Of a stretch of DNA of 64,000 nt, positions 1 through 9,089 are shown one piece after another (position 1 is the stretch's first letter; every line of letters begins with the position of its first letter). The notes beneath the pieces were generated by a model, which saw nothing but the letters and a program-made list of their open reading frames with translations, made no database searches and was not told where the DNA came from. A program made the translations under genes and the position numbers. Source of the DNA: Methanomicrobiales archaeon (GTDB taxonomy: Archaea; Halobacteriota; Methanomicrobia; Methanomicrobiales; JACTUA01); contig JACTUA010000005.1 in NCBI GenBank assembly GCA_015660865.1, positions 62,001 to 126,000 on the forward strand, given 5' to 3'.

Positions 1-311
1 TGAGCGAGAAGGGGGCTGTCATCGAGCTGGATGCCATCCCGAAGCCGGACCTGAAAGCCCATGGCATCAGCTTCGAGCAGTGGGTCAGGATGTACCCCGG
101 CATGGGCTTTGTCCTGACCGCGAACAAGAAACACGTGGACGAGATCTGCCGGAGGTTCGCATCGGTGGGGATGGCCGCACGCCCCATCGGCCACCTGAAC
201 GGGGACCGGAACCTCTGCATCGAGTACGGAGGGGAGCAGGCCTCGGTCTTTGACCTGAAGAAGGAGAGCGTGATGGGGATCGTCACGAACCCCTGCGGGC
301 TCGATCTATGA
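1..311 (+). CDS. Methanogenesis marker 2 protein, C-terminal part (cut by window edge)
   Basis: Only the last ~103 codons are present; the frame is open from base 3, so the gene begins left of the window. The residues resemble the C-terminal domain of PurM/AIR-synthase-like proteins (GMGFVLTANKKH, then a segment ending in NPCGLDL), as in the methanogenesis marker 2 family related to selenophosphate synthetase and thiamine-phosphate kinase. The biochemical role of that family is unknown to me. Its stop overlaps the mtxX start by ATGA (308-311), so the two are probably translationally coupled. Pairing with mtxX, another methanogen marker, supports the call, which rests on this fragment and its neighbour. 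Confidence 0.7.
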   Translation, partial: SEKGAVIELDAIPKPDLKAHGISFEQWVRMYPGMGFVLTANKKHVDEICRRFASVGMAARPIGHLNGDRNLCIEYGGEQASVFDLKKESVMGIVTNPCGLDL

Positions 312-1051
312 GGATCGGGATAGGAGCCGGCCCTGATATCCGAAAGGTCCTCTCTTCCGCGGCCGGAGCAGGATCGGGCATCCAGGTTTTCTGTTATACG
401 AGCAGGGAGTATTCCAAGGACATCCAGGATACCTGTCTCAGGCTGAGCGACCATCCCGGGGAATCCATGATCAGGGCACTCATGGATGGCGAGATCGATG
501 CAGCGGTGCGCGGCTCCCTCCCCACGTCCTCCACTCTCAGGGCGCTGAAGGATGCTACCGGCGTAGACCATCTGCTTCGGATCGCCATCCTCTCGACCCC
601 GAAAGGGAAAATGTTCCTCCTGGCCCCTGTAGGGGTGGACGAGGGGTGGACGGTTGCCGAGAAGGTGGAGCTCGTGGAGAGAGGAAGGGATCTCGCAGCC
701 CGGTTCGGTCTTCCCGGGGATGTGGCAGTCCTCTCCGGCGGGCGTCTCGGGGACGTAGGACGGCACCCCGCGGTCGACCGCACCCTCGCCGACGCCGAGC
801 TCGTCGCCCGCCTCTCGGGCGCCACCCATCGCGAGATCCTCATCGAGGACGCCATCCGGACGGCAGGAATGATCCTCGCCCCGGACGGGATCTCAGGGAA
901 CCTCATCTTCCGCACCCTCGTCCACCTCGGGGAAGGGAGAGCCCACGGGGCCCCGGTCGTAAATATCGACAGAATCTTTGTTGATACCTCGCGCGCTTCC
1001 CCGGATTACTCAAATGCTCTTATTACCGCTTCCCGGCTCGTAAAAATGTAA
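308..1051 (+). CDS. mtxX: MtxX, methanogenesis marker protein 4
   Basis: A 247-residue protein of the MtxX family, distantly related to phosphate acetyl/butyryltransferases. It was named as a presumed methyltransferase from its position near methyltransferase genes in other methanogens, and its reaction is not established. The sequence starts RIGIGAGPDIRKVL, has Gly-rich loops (LSGGRLGDVG), and ends ALITASRLVKM, with no membrane segment. The ATG overlaps the upstream stop, and no other start fits better. The 3' side runs into a T/A-rich stretch before the histone promoter, which ends this two-gene run. Confidence 0.8.
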   Translation: MRIGIGAGPDIRKVLSSAAGAGSGIQVFCYTSREYSKDIQDTCLRLSDHPGESMIRALMDGEIDAAVRGSLPTSSTLRALKDATGVDHLLRIAILSTPKGKMFLLAPVGVDEGWTVAEKVELVERGRDLAARFGLPGDVAVLSGGRLGDVGRHPAVDRTLADAELVARLSGATHREILIEDAIRTAGMILAPDGISGNLIFRTLVHLGEGRAHGAPVVNIDRIFVDTSRASPDYSNALITASRLVKM

Positions 1052-1192
1052 GAATCCTTTAAAATGAGTTATTTTGGGAAATGCCTGAATATATCCGTTT
1101 TTCAACCAACCCGTATTTCGTCTCCGTCCGTCGATAGAGGGGATTTGGTGGCTCCTTCGAGATAAGAAATCCTGATTTTTTGAGCAAATGGA

Positions 1193-1208
1193 AAGAAAAG
1201 TTTAAATA
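1193..1208 (+). promoter_or_regulatory. Histone promoter: BRE plus TATA box
   Basis: A purine-rich BRE-like stretch (AAGAAAAG, ending at 1200) is followed by TTTAAATA at 1201-1208. A transcript would start about 25 bases on, near 1229, leaving a leader of about 13 bases that holds GGTGA (1231-1235) ahead of the ATG at 1242. It is one of the cleanest archaeal promoters in the window, as expected for an abundant protein. Confidence 0.75.
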
Positions 1209-1241
1209 TTGACTGATATAGTAATTTGTGGGTGAAATTGA

Positions 1242-1445
1242 ATGGCTGATTTACCAATTGCAGCAGTGGTTCGGATTGCCAAGAAGAACGGGGCCGAGCG
1301 GGTCGGAAGCGATGCAGCGGCAGCTCTTGTCGGCAAGGCCGAGGCCTATATCGCGAACCTGACGAAGGAGGCAAACCGCCTCGCCCAGCACGCAGGAAGG
1401 AAGACCATCAAGGAAGAGGATGTTGATCTCGCGGCAAAGTCCTGA
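1242..1445 (+). CDS. Archaeal histone (HMf family)
   Basis: A 67-residue single histone fold that wraps DNA as dimers and longer polymers in euryarchaea. The family features are visible in order: LPIAAVVRIAKKNGAERVG (alpha1 and loop 1), the long central helix VGKAEAYIANLTKEANRLAQ, then the HAGRKTIKEEDVDLA loop and alpha3 with the usual RKTI/DV contacts. Length matches the HMf/HMfB class with no tail. It is transcribed from its own strong promoter (TTTAAATA at 1201) with a GGTGA ribosome site six bases before the ATG. A T-run follows the stop, and hisB converges from the other side. Confidence 0.95.
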   Translation: MADLPIAAVVRIAKKNGAERVGSDAAAALVGKAEAYIANLTKEANRLAQHAGRKTIKEEDVDLAAKS

Positions 1446-1453
1446 ATCAACCC

Positions 1454-1458
1454 TTTTT
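1454..1458 (+). terminator. Possible T-run terminator after histone
   Basis: A run of five T residues nine bases after the histone stop, in the convergent gap before hisB. Archaeal RNA polymerase often stops at such oligo-T runs without a hairpin. No other evidence. Confidence 0.3.
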
Positions 1459-1538
1459 CCATCCTGAATCCCGTCTTTCCTGTCTCTTCTATCAACAGAT
1501 CCTGATTTGATCCCGATCCCGATCCCGAAGGACTCCCT

Positions 1539-2120
1539 CTAGAACACGCCTTTTGTGCTCGGGACACCCCTCTCGCCCGGTACAACTGCCACGGCCTCGC
1601 CAAGGGCTCTCCCGAAGGCCTTGAAGACAGCCTCGCACCGGTGGTGATCGGACCTCCCTGAAAAGGTGATGTGGGCGGTGATGCCCCCGTTTGTGCAGAG
1701 GCTCGCGAAGAAGTGCTCGAAGAGATCGGTGGGGATGGTCCCGAGGACCGGCGACCCGAAGGATCCGGTGAAGACAAGGTACCCCCTCCCCCCGCAGTCG
1801 ATGGAGGCCTGGGCGAGGGATTCGTCCATGGGGACGGAGGCGAAGCCGAAACGGCCGATCCCCTCCCCCCCGCCGATGGCCTTCCTGATGGCCTGCCCGA
1901 GGACAATTCCCGTATCCTCCACCAGGTGGTGGGGATCCACGTCGAGATCCCCCGATGCGCTGCACGCAAGATCGAACCTCCCGTGGCGCGCGAATGCCCC
2001 GAGCATGTGGTCGAGGAAGGGGATGCCGGTCGCAACCGATGCCTTTCCCTTTCCGTCGAGCCCGATGCTTACTATAATCTTCGTCTCAGCCGTCTTCCTC
2101 TCAACCTTCCCCTTTCTCAT
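1539..2120 (-). CDS. hisB: Imidazoleglycerol-phosphate dehydratase
   Basis: About 193 residues, the single-function HisB of histidine synthesis (imidazoleglycerol phosphate to imidazoleacetol phosphate). The two metal-binding His-rich motifs of the family are present, HHLVED early and [11 protein letters not shown] near the C-terminus, together with FLDHML near residue 40. There is no N-terminal phosphatase domain. I place the start at 2120 rather than 2126: this gives an ATGA overlap with the hisA stop, and GGAGGT then sits six bases ahead of the ATG. It is the last gene of the hisG-hisA-hisB run and ends in the convergent gap with the histone gene. Confidence 0.93.
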   Translation of the reverse strand: MRKGKVERKTAETKIIVSIGLDGKGKASVATGIPFLDHMLGAFARHGRFDLACSASGDLDVDPHHLVEDTGIVLGQAIRKAIGGGEGIGRFGFASVPMDESLAQASIDCGGRGYLVFTGSFGSPVLGTIPTDLFEHFFASLCTNGGITAHITFSGRSDHHRCEAVFKAFGRALGEAVAVVPGERGVPSTKGVF

Positions 2121-2833
2121 CGGCATACCTCCATCGCCTTCCCAAGATCGATCCTTCCATTGTACAGGGCGGATCCGAGAACCACCCCGGAAGCACCCAG
2201 GTCTCGCAGTGTTGCGATGTCCCCGAGGCTTGTAATACCCCCTGCGACAACGACCGGAAGATCGGTGGCCGCAAGAAGGTTCTTCACGGGTTCGGTCCTG
2301 ATGCCCTGCTGCAGCCCCTCCACGTCCACGTTCGTGAAGAGGAGGGACCCGGCACCGAGACCCTCAAACCGCTTCGCCCAGCCAAGGTAATCGCCCCCGG
2401 GATCCCTCCACCCTTCCACCACCACCTGGCCTGCCCTCGCATCCACAGCAGCCATGACCCGGGCGGCCCCCGCTTCCTCCGAGAGAATGCTCACGGACTC
2501 CGGTTCCCGCACCGCGAGGGTCCCCAGGATCACCCGGTCCACTCCGGTCTCCAGCCAGCTCCGGGCATCCTTGACTGACCGGATACCCCCGCCGAGCTGC
2601 ATGAAGATACCGGTCTCGCGGAGTATTCCTTTGATAATGCCGGCATTTGTTCCCGAGTCGCCGAAGGCCCCATCCAGGTTGATAATATGCAGGGCCTCTG
2701 CCCCGGCCTCCACCCATCTCCTGGCGCAGTCCACCGGGTCCCCGAAGACGGTGGCAGTCTCCCGCTTCCCCTGGACGAGCTGGACGCACTTACCTCCCAG
2801 GATGTCGACCGCGGGGAAGACCCTCATCGCCAT
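2117..2833 (-). CDS. hisA: ProFAR isomerase (HisA)
   Basis: A 238-residue beta/alpha-barrel enzyme that opens the ring of ProFAR in step 4 of histidine synthesis. The paired catalytic aspartates are in the expected places: [15 protein letters not shown] at the first strand and [15 protein letters not shown] at the fifth. The phosphate-binding strands [10 protein letters not shown] and [12 protein letters not shown] are also visible. The start is 2833, or 2827 if the second ATG is used; neither has a strong ribosome site. It lies three bases after hisG and overlaps hisB, so expression is probably coupled. The alternative, phosphoribosylanthranilate isomerase PriA, is not needed because the context is purely his. 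Confidence 0.92.
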   Translation of the reverse strand: MAMRVFPAVDILGGKCVQLVQGKRETATVFGDPVDCARRWVEAGAEALHIINLDGAFGDSGTNAGIIKGILRETGIFMQLGGGIRSVKDARSWLETGVDRVILGTLAVREPESVSILSEEAGAARVMAAVDARAGQVVVEGWRDPGGDYLGWAKRFEGLGAGSLLFTNVDVEGLQQGIRTEPVKNLLAATDLPVVVAGGITSLGDIATLRDLGASGVVLGSALYNGRIDLGKAMEVCR

Positions 2834-2836
2834 GCC

Positions 2837-3715
2837 CTAGCGCACCATCCGATCTATGGGGACAACGAGGATGTCCCTCGCCCCCGCCTTTTTTAAGAGG
2901 GGGATGAGACGGTAGATCCGCTCCTCCTCCACGACTGCGTGGACCGCCACGAGGTCCTCGGATGATGCCACCTCCATCACCGTGGGCCCGGAGAGCCCGG
3001 GAAGCACCCTCTTCACCTCCCCGAGCGCCGGCCTCCGGACGTTCATCATCAGGTAGCACTGCCCCCGGGCGCGGACGACGCTCTCCAGGGCCACCCGGAT
3101 CTCCTCCACCTTCTCCCCTTTCTCCCCGATCGATGCCTCGTTCCCGATGAGCCTCGTGGAGGTGGTGAGCACCTCGTCGAGCTCTCTCAGGTGGTGAGTC
3201 CGGAGGGTGTCCCCGGACGAGGTGAGATCGACGATGGCATCCGCGATGCCGAGGTGCGGGGTCACCTCGCAGGCACCCCCGACCTGCACGATTGAGATGG
3301 TTACGTCCCGTTCGCCGAAGAAGGCCCGGGTGAGCCTGGGGAACTCGGTGGCAATCCGGGCTCCAGCGAGATCGGCGATCTTTTTTACCTCCGACTCTTC
3401 GGGGACCGCCACCACGAGACGGGCCTTCCCGACCTGGAGGTCCAGGAGGTCGGCCACCCTCGACCCCCGTTCTTCCACCATGTCATGACCGGTGATCCCG
3501 AGATCCGCAACCCCCGTGGCCACGTACTCGGGGATGTCGGCCGGCCTCGCGTACAGGATCTCGACCTGCGGGTCCCGGGTCTGGGCGATGAGCCGCCGCT
3601 CGTTGCCCTCCGATACATGGAGCCCGCTCTTCTCGAGGATCTCCCTGACAGGCCCCGCGATCCTCCCCTTGTTCGGGACTGCCAGGCGGACGCGGTCAGA
3701 AGGTCTTGAGCTCAC
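2837..3715 (-). CDS. hisG: ATP phosphoribosyltransferase, long form
   Basis: A 292-residue HisG catalysing the first, feedback-controlled step of histidine synthesis. RLAVPNKGRIAGP opens the catalytic part, DLGITGHDMVEE and the PRPP-loop region DLTSSGDTLR follow, and about 75 C-terminal residues after QCYLMMNV form the ACT-like regulatory domain. It is therefore the long, hexameric type that works without HisZ. The start is GTG at 3713-3715 with GGAGAAGGT upstream, inside the last 20 bases of the S-adenosylmethionine synthetase gene. This overlap ties histidine synthesis to that gene's transcript. Confidence 0.92.
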   Translation of the reverse strand: MSSRPSDRVRLAVPNKGRIAGPVREILEKSGLHVSEGNERRLIAQTRDPQVEILYARPADIPEYVATGVADLGITGHDMVEERGSRVADLLDLQVGKARLVVAVPEESEVKKIADLAGARIATEFPRLTRAFFGERDVTISIVQVGGACEVTPHLGIADAIVDLTSSGDTLRTHHLRELDEVLTTSTRLIGNEASIGEKGEKVEEIRVALESVVRARGQCYLMMNVRRPALGEVKRVLPGLSGPTVMEVASSEDLVAVHAVVEEERIYRLIPLLKKAGARDILVVPIDRMVR

Positions 3716-4898
3716 CGTTGATTACCTTCTCCGTGACGCAGGTGACATTCTCGAAGGAGGTGTCCAGGATGGACTCGACCTCGTACGAGATGGTCTTGAA
3801 GCTCGCCCCGGGCTTTGGGAGGATCTGTGCGCTTGCAACGAGAGGCTGGTCGATGGGGTTCCCGATCTGGGAGAGGATCCGGATGTAGATCTCCTCGATC
3901 CCCTCCACCTTCTCCACGCACTCCCGGGCGACCTGCGTGGAGAGGAGGTTGTAGATCTTCCCGATATGGTTGATGGGGTTCTTCCCGCTCGTCGCCTCCA
4001 TGGACATGGGCCGGTTGGGCGTGATGAGGCCGTTGCACCGGTTCCCCCGGCCGACTGACCCGTCGTCCCCCATCTCGGCCGAGGTCCCGATAACCGTGAG
4101 AAAGACCGACCCGGTATCCGGGTTGTCGGCGGTGTTCACCTCGACCATCACCTCGCGGTTCGTATGCCGGCGGGCCACCTTCTCCAGCCCCGCCTGCATC
4201 ATCTCCTTGATTTCCAGGTACTCGTGGATGCCGGAGCAGTAGCGCCCCACCATGGCGCATGCCAGGGTGATCTTGATGATCTCCCCGTCCCGGAGGGCCA
4301 TGATCTTCACGTCCTGGCCGATGGCAGGGCACTTCTTCCTGAGGGGACCATCGATGTGTTCAGAGAGGGCGAGAACGATGGTCTCGGCCTCAGAGAAAGG
4401 GGCATGGCCCACGCCGAATGAGGTGTCGTTGGCCCGGGGCTTGTTGTCCTGGCAGGGCCTGAAGACATCGCGGAGGTCGGTGGATCCCACCCCGAGGCGG
4501 CAGTCGACGATGACGTCCCGGTCGAGGTCCGCGTTCGTGAGGGTGGAGCGGAGGTAATCCCGTGCCGCCTTCACGGCGACCGCATCGGTGGGTATGTGGA
4601 TCCCGTTGAACTGCTTCGTGGCCCGGCCGACGAGGAGGACGTAGATGGGCTTGATGACCTTTCCCCCGCCGAAGGCGGGGATGGTCTCCCCCCCCACCAC
4701 CTCGCCCTGGTCGGTGTTGTGGTGGAGAACGGCACCGCACTCCTCGATGTAGGCCCTGCTAAGGGCACGGCTCACCGATTCGGCGATCCCGTCCATGAGG
4801 CTGTCGGGGTGGCCGATCCCCTTCCGTTCCACGAGCTCGATCCGCTGCTGTTCGATGGGCGTCTGATCGAGGGCTTCCACGCGAATATTCCTGCTCAT
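3696..4898 (-). CDS. mat: Archaeal S-adenosylmethionine synthetase
   Basis: A 400-residue archaeal-type methionine adenosyltransferase, which makes S-adenosylmethionine from methionine and ATP. The archaeal family differs strongly from bacterial MetK. Seen here are [17 protein letters not shown] near the N-terminus, [14 protein letters not shown], and the C-terminal [15 protein letters not shown] block, at full family length. S-adenosylmethionine would also feed the radical-SAM proteins in this window (AhbC, AhbD, Mmp10). The 52-base gap from dacZ holds a weak TTAAAT element (rev. strand, ~4950), so mat-hisGAB may have its own promoter. Confidence 0.95.
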   Translation of the reverse strand: MSRNIRVEALDQTPIEQQRIELVERKGIGHPDSLMDGIAESVSRALSRAYIEECGAVLHHNTDQGEVVGGETIPAFGGGKVIKPIYVLLVGRATKQFNGIHIPTDAVAVKAARDYLRSTLTNADLDRDVIVDCRLGVGSTDLRDVFRPCQDNKPRANDTSFGVGHAPFSEAETIVLALSEHIDGPLRKKCPAIGQDVKIMALRDGEIIKITLACAMVGRYCSGIHEYLEIKEMMQAGLEKVARRHTNREVMVEVNTADNPDTGSVFLTVIGTSAEMGDDGSVGRGNRCNGLITPNRPMSMEATSGKNPINHIGKIYNLLSTQVARECVEKVEGIEEIYIRILSQIGNPIDQPLVASAQILPKPGASFKTISYEVESILDTSFENVTCVTEKVINGELKTF

Positions 4899-4950
4899 CG
4901 CTCGCCTCGCTTTCTTGTAGCGCGATAATAGGAAAGGGTCAGGTCATCAT

Positions 4951-5763
4951 TTAACCGTTTCCAACCGGGTATCTCCGCTCGTAGGGGCGGAGCGAGATGC
5001 GGATCTGTCCCTCCCGGAAGACACGGATGGTGCCGCCGCTCTCGGAGATCGTCACCCCCACCACCGGGTGCTCGCGGGTGATGGCGGCGGTCGCCCGGTG
5101 CCTCCCCCCGAGACCTCCCGGGAGGACCACATCCCGCGCCGAGGCATCCAGGTACCGCCCCGAGGCGAGGATGAAGCCATCGGTGTTCACCACGAAGACT
5201 CCGTCGAGCTGGGCGAGCTCCTTGATGGACTCCCAGTTCTCCCGGTTCTTCACATCGCAGACCGCCTGGTGCTGCCCCTCGTAGGGGTTGAGGATGGCCT
5301 GGTGGGAGTGCCGGATGATGGTCTCCCCGTCGCCGATGATGAACGCGGTCCCGATGGCCCTCCCCTCGCGGCCCTCTACCGCGATCTGCATGGCAAGGGA
5401 GAGGACCGAGAACATCACCTCCCTGGGTACGATGTCCTCGAACTCCCGGACCCGGATGAAGTTCTTCCCCTCCTCGATGTCGTAGAGGAGGATGGCATAG
5501 GGGAAGACCCCGACGACCATCCCCTTCTCGAGCCTCCGCTCCAGGTAGAGCTGGATGGCGGTGTCGAGCATGTGCCGCTCGCTGATCTCGAGGATATCCG
5601 GCATGGTGAGGTCCTGGACGACGTCGATCTGGAGCTCCCGCACCCAGATGACCGGGATCTCGCTCTCGCAGTCGCACCGCTTCGTGTAGGAGACGATCGC
5701 CTTCGCACCGATGGCTGTCGCGATCTTCGCCGCGGCCTCCATCATGAGATCCTCGTTCGCCAC
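4951..5763 (-). CDS. dacZ: Diadenylate cyclase DacZ (c-di-AMP synthase)
   Basis: A 270-residue archaeal protein of the DisA_N/DAC type, predicted to condense two ATP to cyclic di-AMP. The DAC domain fills the C-terminal half: LDGVFVVNTDG at 186-196, with DGV where most family members have DGA, and GGRHRATAAITRE at 219-231, which carries the RHR nucleotide-binding motif. The N-terminal ~150 residues match the archaeal DacZ layout rather than bacterial DisA, CdaA or CdaS, and there is no membrane segment. The start is GTG (5761-5763), directly abutting the sucD stop. It is the last gene in step with the fum-kor-suc run, so second-messenger synthesis may be co-transcribed with central carbon enzymes. 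The A-to-V change could affect activity. Confidence 0.85.
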   Translation of the reverse strand: MANEDLMMEAAAKIATAIGAKAIVSYTKRCDCESEIPVIWVRELQIDVVQDLTMPDILEISERHMLDTAIQLYLERRLEKGMVVGVFPYAILLYDIEEGKNFIRVREFEDIVPREVMFSVLSLAMQIAVEGREGRAIGTAFIIGDGETIIRHSHQAILNPYEGQHQAVCDVKNRENWESIKELAQLDGVFVVNTDGFILASGRYLDASARDVVLPGGLGGRHRATAAITREHPVVGVTISESGGTIRVFREGQIRISLRPYERRYPVGNG

Positions 5764-6630
5764 TTAGAGGAACCCCCTGATGAGGTCCGGGATCTCCCCG
5801 GGGCGATCTGCAACCGTGATCCCCAACCCTTCGAGCCTCCGGATCTTGGACCGGGCATCCCCCTCCCCGCCTTCGATGATGGCTCCGGCATGGCCCATCC
5901 GCTTCTCCGGGGGTGCAGTTACTCCAGCTATGTAGGCAACGAGGGAGAGATCTGTTGAGGCAGCCCCCTCCTCCTCGAGGCTCCCCCCGACCTCCCCGAT
6001 GAGGACCACGGCCTTTGTCTCCCGGTCCTCCCCGAACCGTTCAAGGACGTCGGAGAAGGTCTGCCCGATGACCGGGTCCCCACCAATCCCGACGACCGTG
6101 GACTGGCCGATGCCCGCCCTCGTGAGCTCGTGGATCACCTCGTAGGTGAGGGTCCCGCTCCGTGACACCACCCCAACGTTCCCCCGTGTAGCGAGATGGG
6201 AGGGGATGATCCCGAGCTTGCACTCGCCGGGTGAGATGAGCCCCGGGCAGTTGGGCCCGATGACGGTCGCCCCCTGGAGCCGGGCATACTCGATGGCCTT
6301 CATGGTGTCGTGGACCGGGATCTGCTCGGTGATGGCAACGATGAGCTCGAGGCCGGCATAGGCGGCCTCCATGACAGAGTCCATGGCCGCCCCGGCCGGC
6401 ACGAAGACGACGCTCGCCCGGGCGTCGTGCTCCCGGAGGGCTTCCCTTATGCTGTTGTACACGGGAACCCCGTGGATCGACTGGCCGCCCTTCCCGGGCG
6501 TGACGCCGGCCACGACTCCCTTCCCGCCCACCTCCCTTGCATAGGTGTTCATGAGCGGGATGTGGAAAGCCCCCTGGTTGCCTGTCGCGCCTGCGACGAG
6601 GACACCGGTGGACCGGTCGGCGAAGATCAT
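5764..6630 (-). CDS. sucD: Succinyl-CoA synthetase alpha subunit
   Basis: A 288-residue ADP/GDP-forming succinate-CoA ligase subunit. It has the N-terminal CoA-binding Rossmann segment ([12 protein letters not shown]), the [17 protein letters not shown] segment, and the active-site histidine in [12 protein letters not shown] near the C-terminus. With SucC it converts succinate to succinyl-CoA, which here would feed the adjacent 2-oxoglutarate synthase. Its ATG overlaps the sucC stop by ATGA (6627-6630), and dacZ starts on the base after its stop. Full family length, nothing odd. Confidence 0.94.
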   Translation of the reverse strand: MIFADRSTGVLVAGATGNQGAFHIPLMNTYAREVGGKGVVAGVTPGKGGQSIHGVPVYNSIREALREHDARASVVFVPAGAAMDSVMEAAYAGLELIVAITEQIPVHDTMKAIEYARLQGATVIGPNCPGLISPGECKLGIIPSHLATRGNVGVVSRSGTLTYEVIHELTRAGIGQSTVVGIGGDPVIGQTFSDVLERFGEDRETKAVVLIGEVGGSLEEEGAASTDLSLVAYIAGVTAPPEKRMGHAGAIIEGGEGDARSKIRRLEGLGITVADRPGEIPDLIRGFL

Positions 6631-7712
6631 CGGATCGCCTCCACGGCAGCCTTTACAGCCTCGTCCATAGTCTCGAACATCGTGTAGCTCCGGCTCGCGA
6701 GGAACCTCCTCCCCTCCTCTTCGTTCGTCCCCGCGAGTCGGACCATCACCTTCTGCCGGACGTCAGCCTCCAGGATCCCCCTGGCCACCTCATCGCATCG
6801 CGTGATTCCCCCGAGGAGGTTAACCAGGATCACCTGCACCGAAGGTACGGATGCCACCAGCTTCACTGCATGTTTCACCCGTTCGCGGTCCGCTCCTCCG
6901 CCCACATCCAGGAAGTTCGCTGCCCTGCCGCCGTAGAGCGCGATCAGGTCGATGGTCGCCATAGTGAGGCCCGCACCGTTCCCGATGACCCCGATCTCCC
7001 CATCAAGGTCGACGTAGGAGAACCCGTGGGTCTCCGCCTCCTGCTCCCTCTCTGTCTGGGCACGACCCCTGCGCATCCCCTGGCGGGTGAGGGCGCTGTC
7101 GTCGACGATGATCTTTGCGTCTGCGGCAAAGATCCCCTTCTTCGTGGTGACGAGGGGGTTGATCTCGGCGAGGACAGCGTCCTTCTCCCTGAAGACGCGG
7201 TACAATTTGTTCACGACGGGTGCGAAATCCTTTACCATCCCGCCGAGGAGGTCCCGAAGGGCGAACGGCGGGATATCGGTGAGGAGGGGAGAGACCGTCA
7301 TCCTCCGTACCGCTTCGGGATGCTCCCTCGCTACCGCTTCGATCTCGACCCCTCCGGACTCTGCAAAGAGGAGGAGGGGCATCCGGGAGGACCGATCGAC
7401 GGCGATGGAAAGGAAGAACTCCTTCTCAATATCCAGACACTCTTCAGCGAGGATCTCCCTGACGGGCACACCCCGGATCTCCTTTGCAAAGAGGATCCCT
7501 GCCTGTTCGATGGCCCGGGCCGTTTCGGTGACAACGATCCCCCCGGCCTTGCCTCTCCCACCCACAGCCACCTGTGCCTTCAGGACGAGGTGGTCCCCGA
7601 AGGTCCCGAGATGGGGTTCAAGCTCGCCAGGGCTCCTGAACGCCACCCCCATGGGAACGGGTATCCCGTAAGCCCTGAAGATCTCCTTTGCCTCGTGCTC
7701 CGAGAGTCTCAT
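6627..7712 (-). CDS. sucC: Succinyl-CoA synthetase beta subunit
   Basis: A 361-residue ATP-grasp subunit that binds the nucleotide and pairs with SucD. MRLSEHEAKEIFRAYGIPVP is the typical opening, followed by KAQVAVGGRGKAGGI (ATP-grasp) and GIFAADAKIIVDD (metal binding). The C-terminal domain has NLLGGITRCDEVARGI. It is slightly shorter than bacterial SucC (about 385) but complete at both ends. Its start overlaps the stop of a 20-codon mini-ORF that separates it from korC. Confidence 0.93.
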   Translation of the reverse strand: MRLSEHEAKEIFRAYGIPVPMGVAFRSPGELEPHLGTFGDHLVLKAQVAVGGRGKAGGIVVTETARAIEQAGILFAKEIRGVPVREILAEECLDIEKEFFLSIAVDRSSRMPLLLFAESGGVEIEAVAREHPEAVRRMTVSPLLTDIPPFALRDLLGGMVKDFAPVVNKLYRVFREKDAVLAEINPLVTTKKGIFAADAKIIVDDSALTRQGMRRGRAQTEREQEAETHGFSYVDLDGEIGVIGNGAGLTMATIDLIALYGGRAANFLDVGGGADRERVKHAVKLVASVPSVQVILVNLLGGITRCDEVARGILEADVRQKVMVRLAGTNEEEGRRFLASRSYTMFETMDEAVKAAVEAIR

Positions 7713-7771
7713 GGTTTCTCTCCCCTCACGAGCTCCATTCCCTTCTTCAGTGCGCTCACGTATCGCCTCAT
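7709..7771 (-). CDS. 20-codon mini-ORF copying the KorC C-terminal helix
   Basis: Between korC and sucC lies an uninterrupted 20-codon frame. Its ATG overlaps the korC stop (ATGA, 7768-7771) and its TGA overlaps the sucC ATG (7709-7712). The peptide contains YVSALKKGMELVRGEKP, which closely repeats the KorC ending MSALRRGMELVREKKG. At the DNA level 7725-7760 and 7784-7819 match at 31 of 36 positions. It therefore looks like a tandem duplication of the korC 3' end that kept both a start and a stop in coupling position. It may be translated as a peptide, or serve only to carry ribosomes from korC to sucC. No family is known to me, and translation is inferred from the overlaps alone. Confidence 0.45.
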   Translation of the reverse strand: MRRYVSALKKGMELVRGEKP

Positions 7772-8304
7772 CCCTTCTTCTCCCTCACGAGCTCCATGCC
7801 CCTCCTCAGCGCGCTCATGTTCAGCTTCTCGGTGCCCTTCGGGACGCTGTCGAGGACTGCCTTCTCGATGGCGTCCTCAGAGACGATGCCCGTCGCCGCG
7901 ACCAGGGCCCCGAGCATGACGATGTTTGCCACGATGACCTTCCCCAGGGTGTTCCTCGCCTCCGAGGTCGCCGGGATCTCGTGGAAGGTGCACTCCGGCC
8001 GGCCCTCGACCATGTCCGGGTCGATGAGCATCACCGCTTCCTTCGGGGCCTTCGCCCCGTAGCGCTCGAACCCCTCCCGGGACATGATCACATAGGTATC
8101 AGGGACGCTCACCTCGGGGTAGAGGATGGGCTCGTCATCGATGACCACCGAGGACATGGAGGCGCCGCCCCGCGCCTCCGGCCCGTACACCTGGGTCTGC
8201 ACCGCGTACTTTCCGTTGTAGAGCGCAGCAGCCCGTCCGAGGATGACGGCGGCGAGGATGATCCCCTGCCCTCCGAAGCCCGAGAACCGGATCTCGTGCC
8301 TCAT
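7768..8304 (-). CDS. korC: 2-oxoglutarate:ferredoxin oxidoreductase gamma subunit
   Basis: A 178-residue gamma subunit of a four-subunit 2-oxoacid:ferredoxin oxidoreductase. RHEIRFSGFGGQGIILAA is the usual opening, followed by YGPEARGGASMSSVVI, the conserved gamma-domain motif. I set the start at 8304, where ATG overlaps the korB stop; a longer frame reaching 8493 is only the opposite phase of korB and lacks family similarity. The likely reaction is reductive carboxylation of succinyl-CoA to 2-oxoglutarate with reduced ferredoxin, since sucCD follow directly. Substrate is inferred from context. Confidence 0.9.
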   Translation of the reverse strand: MRHEIRFSGFGGQGIILAAVILGRAAALYNGKYAVQTQVYGPEARGGASMSSVVIDDEPILYPEVSVPDTYVIMSREGFERYGAKAPKEAVMLIDPDMVEGRPECTFHEIPATSEARNTLGKVIVANIVMLGALVAATGIVSEDAIEKAVLDSVPKGTEKLNMSALRRGMELVREKKG

Positions 8305-9089
8305 GGCGGCACCCCCATGGCCGGCCGGTTCCTCCGTATAAACTCTCCCACGGTGAACATATCCTCGGGGACCGGTTTCCCTTCCTGGACGAGCCGGTTG
8401 TACTTCTGGAGGAGGATGGCATGGTCCTTCAGGTACTCGACCGTCTCCGCGACATCCCGGAGTTTGTTCCTTCTCCCGTACGCGGTGGGGCACTGGGTGA
8501 GGACCTCGATGAGAGAGAAACCTGGTGTCTCGAGGCCTGTCTGGATGGCCCGCGTCAGCTCCTTCACGTGGTAGGAGGTCCAGCGGGCGACGTGGTTCGC
8601 TCCTGCCACCACGGCGAGGGCCGAGAGGTCAAAGACGCCCTCTCCCGAGCCATAGGGCGTGGTGGTGGTGATCGCCCCCCGGGGGGTGGTAGGGGACCCC
8701 TGCCCGCCGGTCATCCCGTAGATCCAGTTGTTCATGCAGATAACGGTCATGTCCACGTTTCTCCGGCATGAGTGGATGAAGTGGTTCCCCCCGATGGCCG
8801 CGAGGTCTCCGTCGCCGGTGAAGACCACGACGTGAAGGTCAGGGCGTGCGAGCTTGATCCCCGTGGCAAAGGCAAGCGCCCTCCCGTGGGTGGTGTGGAG
8901 GGAGTCGGTCTTTATGTAGCCCGGCGCCCGCGATGAGCACCCGATCCCCGAGACAAAGACCGTCTCCTCCCATTTCCAGCCCAGGGTGTCCACGGCGTGG
9001 AGCGTGCAGTTGATGACCGTCCCGTTCCCGCACCCGACGCAGTAGATGGTCGGGAGCCGGTCGATCCGGTACCAGTCCCTGAAGCTCAT
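8301..9089 (-). CDS. korB: 2-oxoglutarate:ferredoxin oxidoreductase beta subunit
   Basis: A 262-residue thiamine-diphosphate-binding subunit. It shows CVGCGNGTVINC near the N-terminus and the TPP/Mg motif GDGDLAAIGGNHFIHSCRRN, ending in NNWIYGMTGGQ. These features define the beta subunit of the KOR/OFOR class, without a long C-terminal extension. It overlaps korA by four bases upstream and korC by four downstream. The second beta subunit in the window (47718-48572) is clearly a paralogue with different flanks. Confidence 0.92.
   Translation of the reverse strand: MSFRDWYRIDRLPTIYCVGCGNGTVINCTLHAVDTLGWKWEETVFVSGIGCSSRAPGYIKTDSLHTTHGRALAFATGIKLARPDLHVVVFTGDGDLAAIGGNHFIHSCRRNVDMTVICMNNWIYGMTGGQGSPTTPRGAITTTTPYGSGEGVFDLSALAVVAGANHVARWTSYHVKELTRAIQTGLETPGFSLIEVLTQCPTAYGRRNKLRDVAETVEYLKDHAILLQKYNRLVQEGKPVPEDMFTVGEFIRRNRPAMGVPP

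Noticed and set aside
8305-8493. Longer KorC N-terminus
   Set aside because: The extra residues lie in the korB gene in another phase and do not resemble the gamma family; the ATGA overlap marks 8304.
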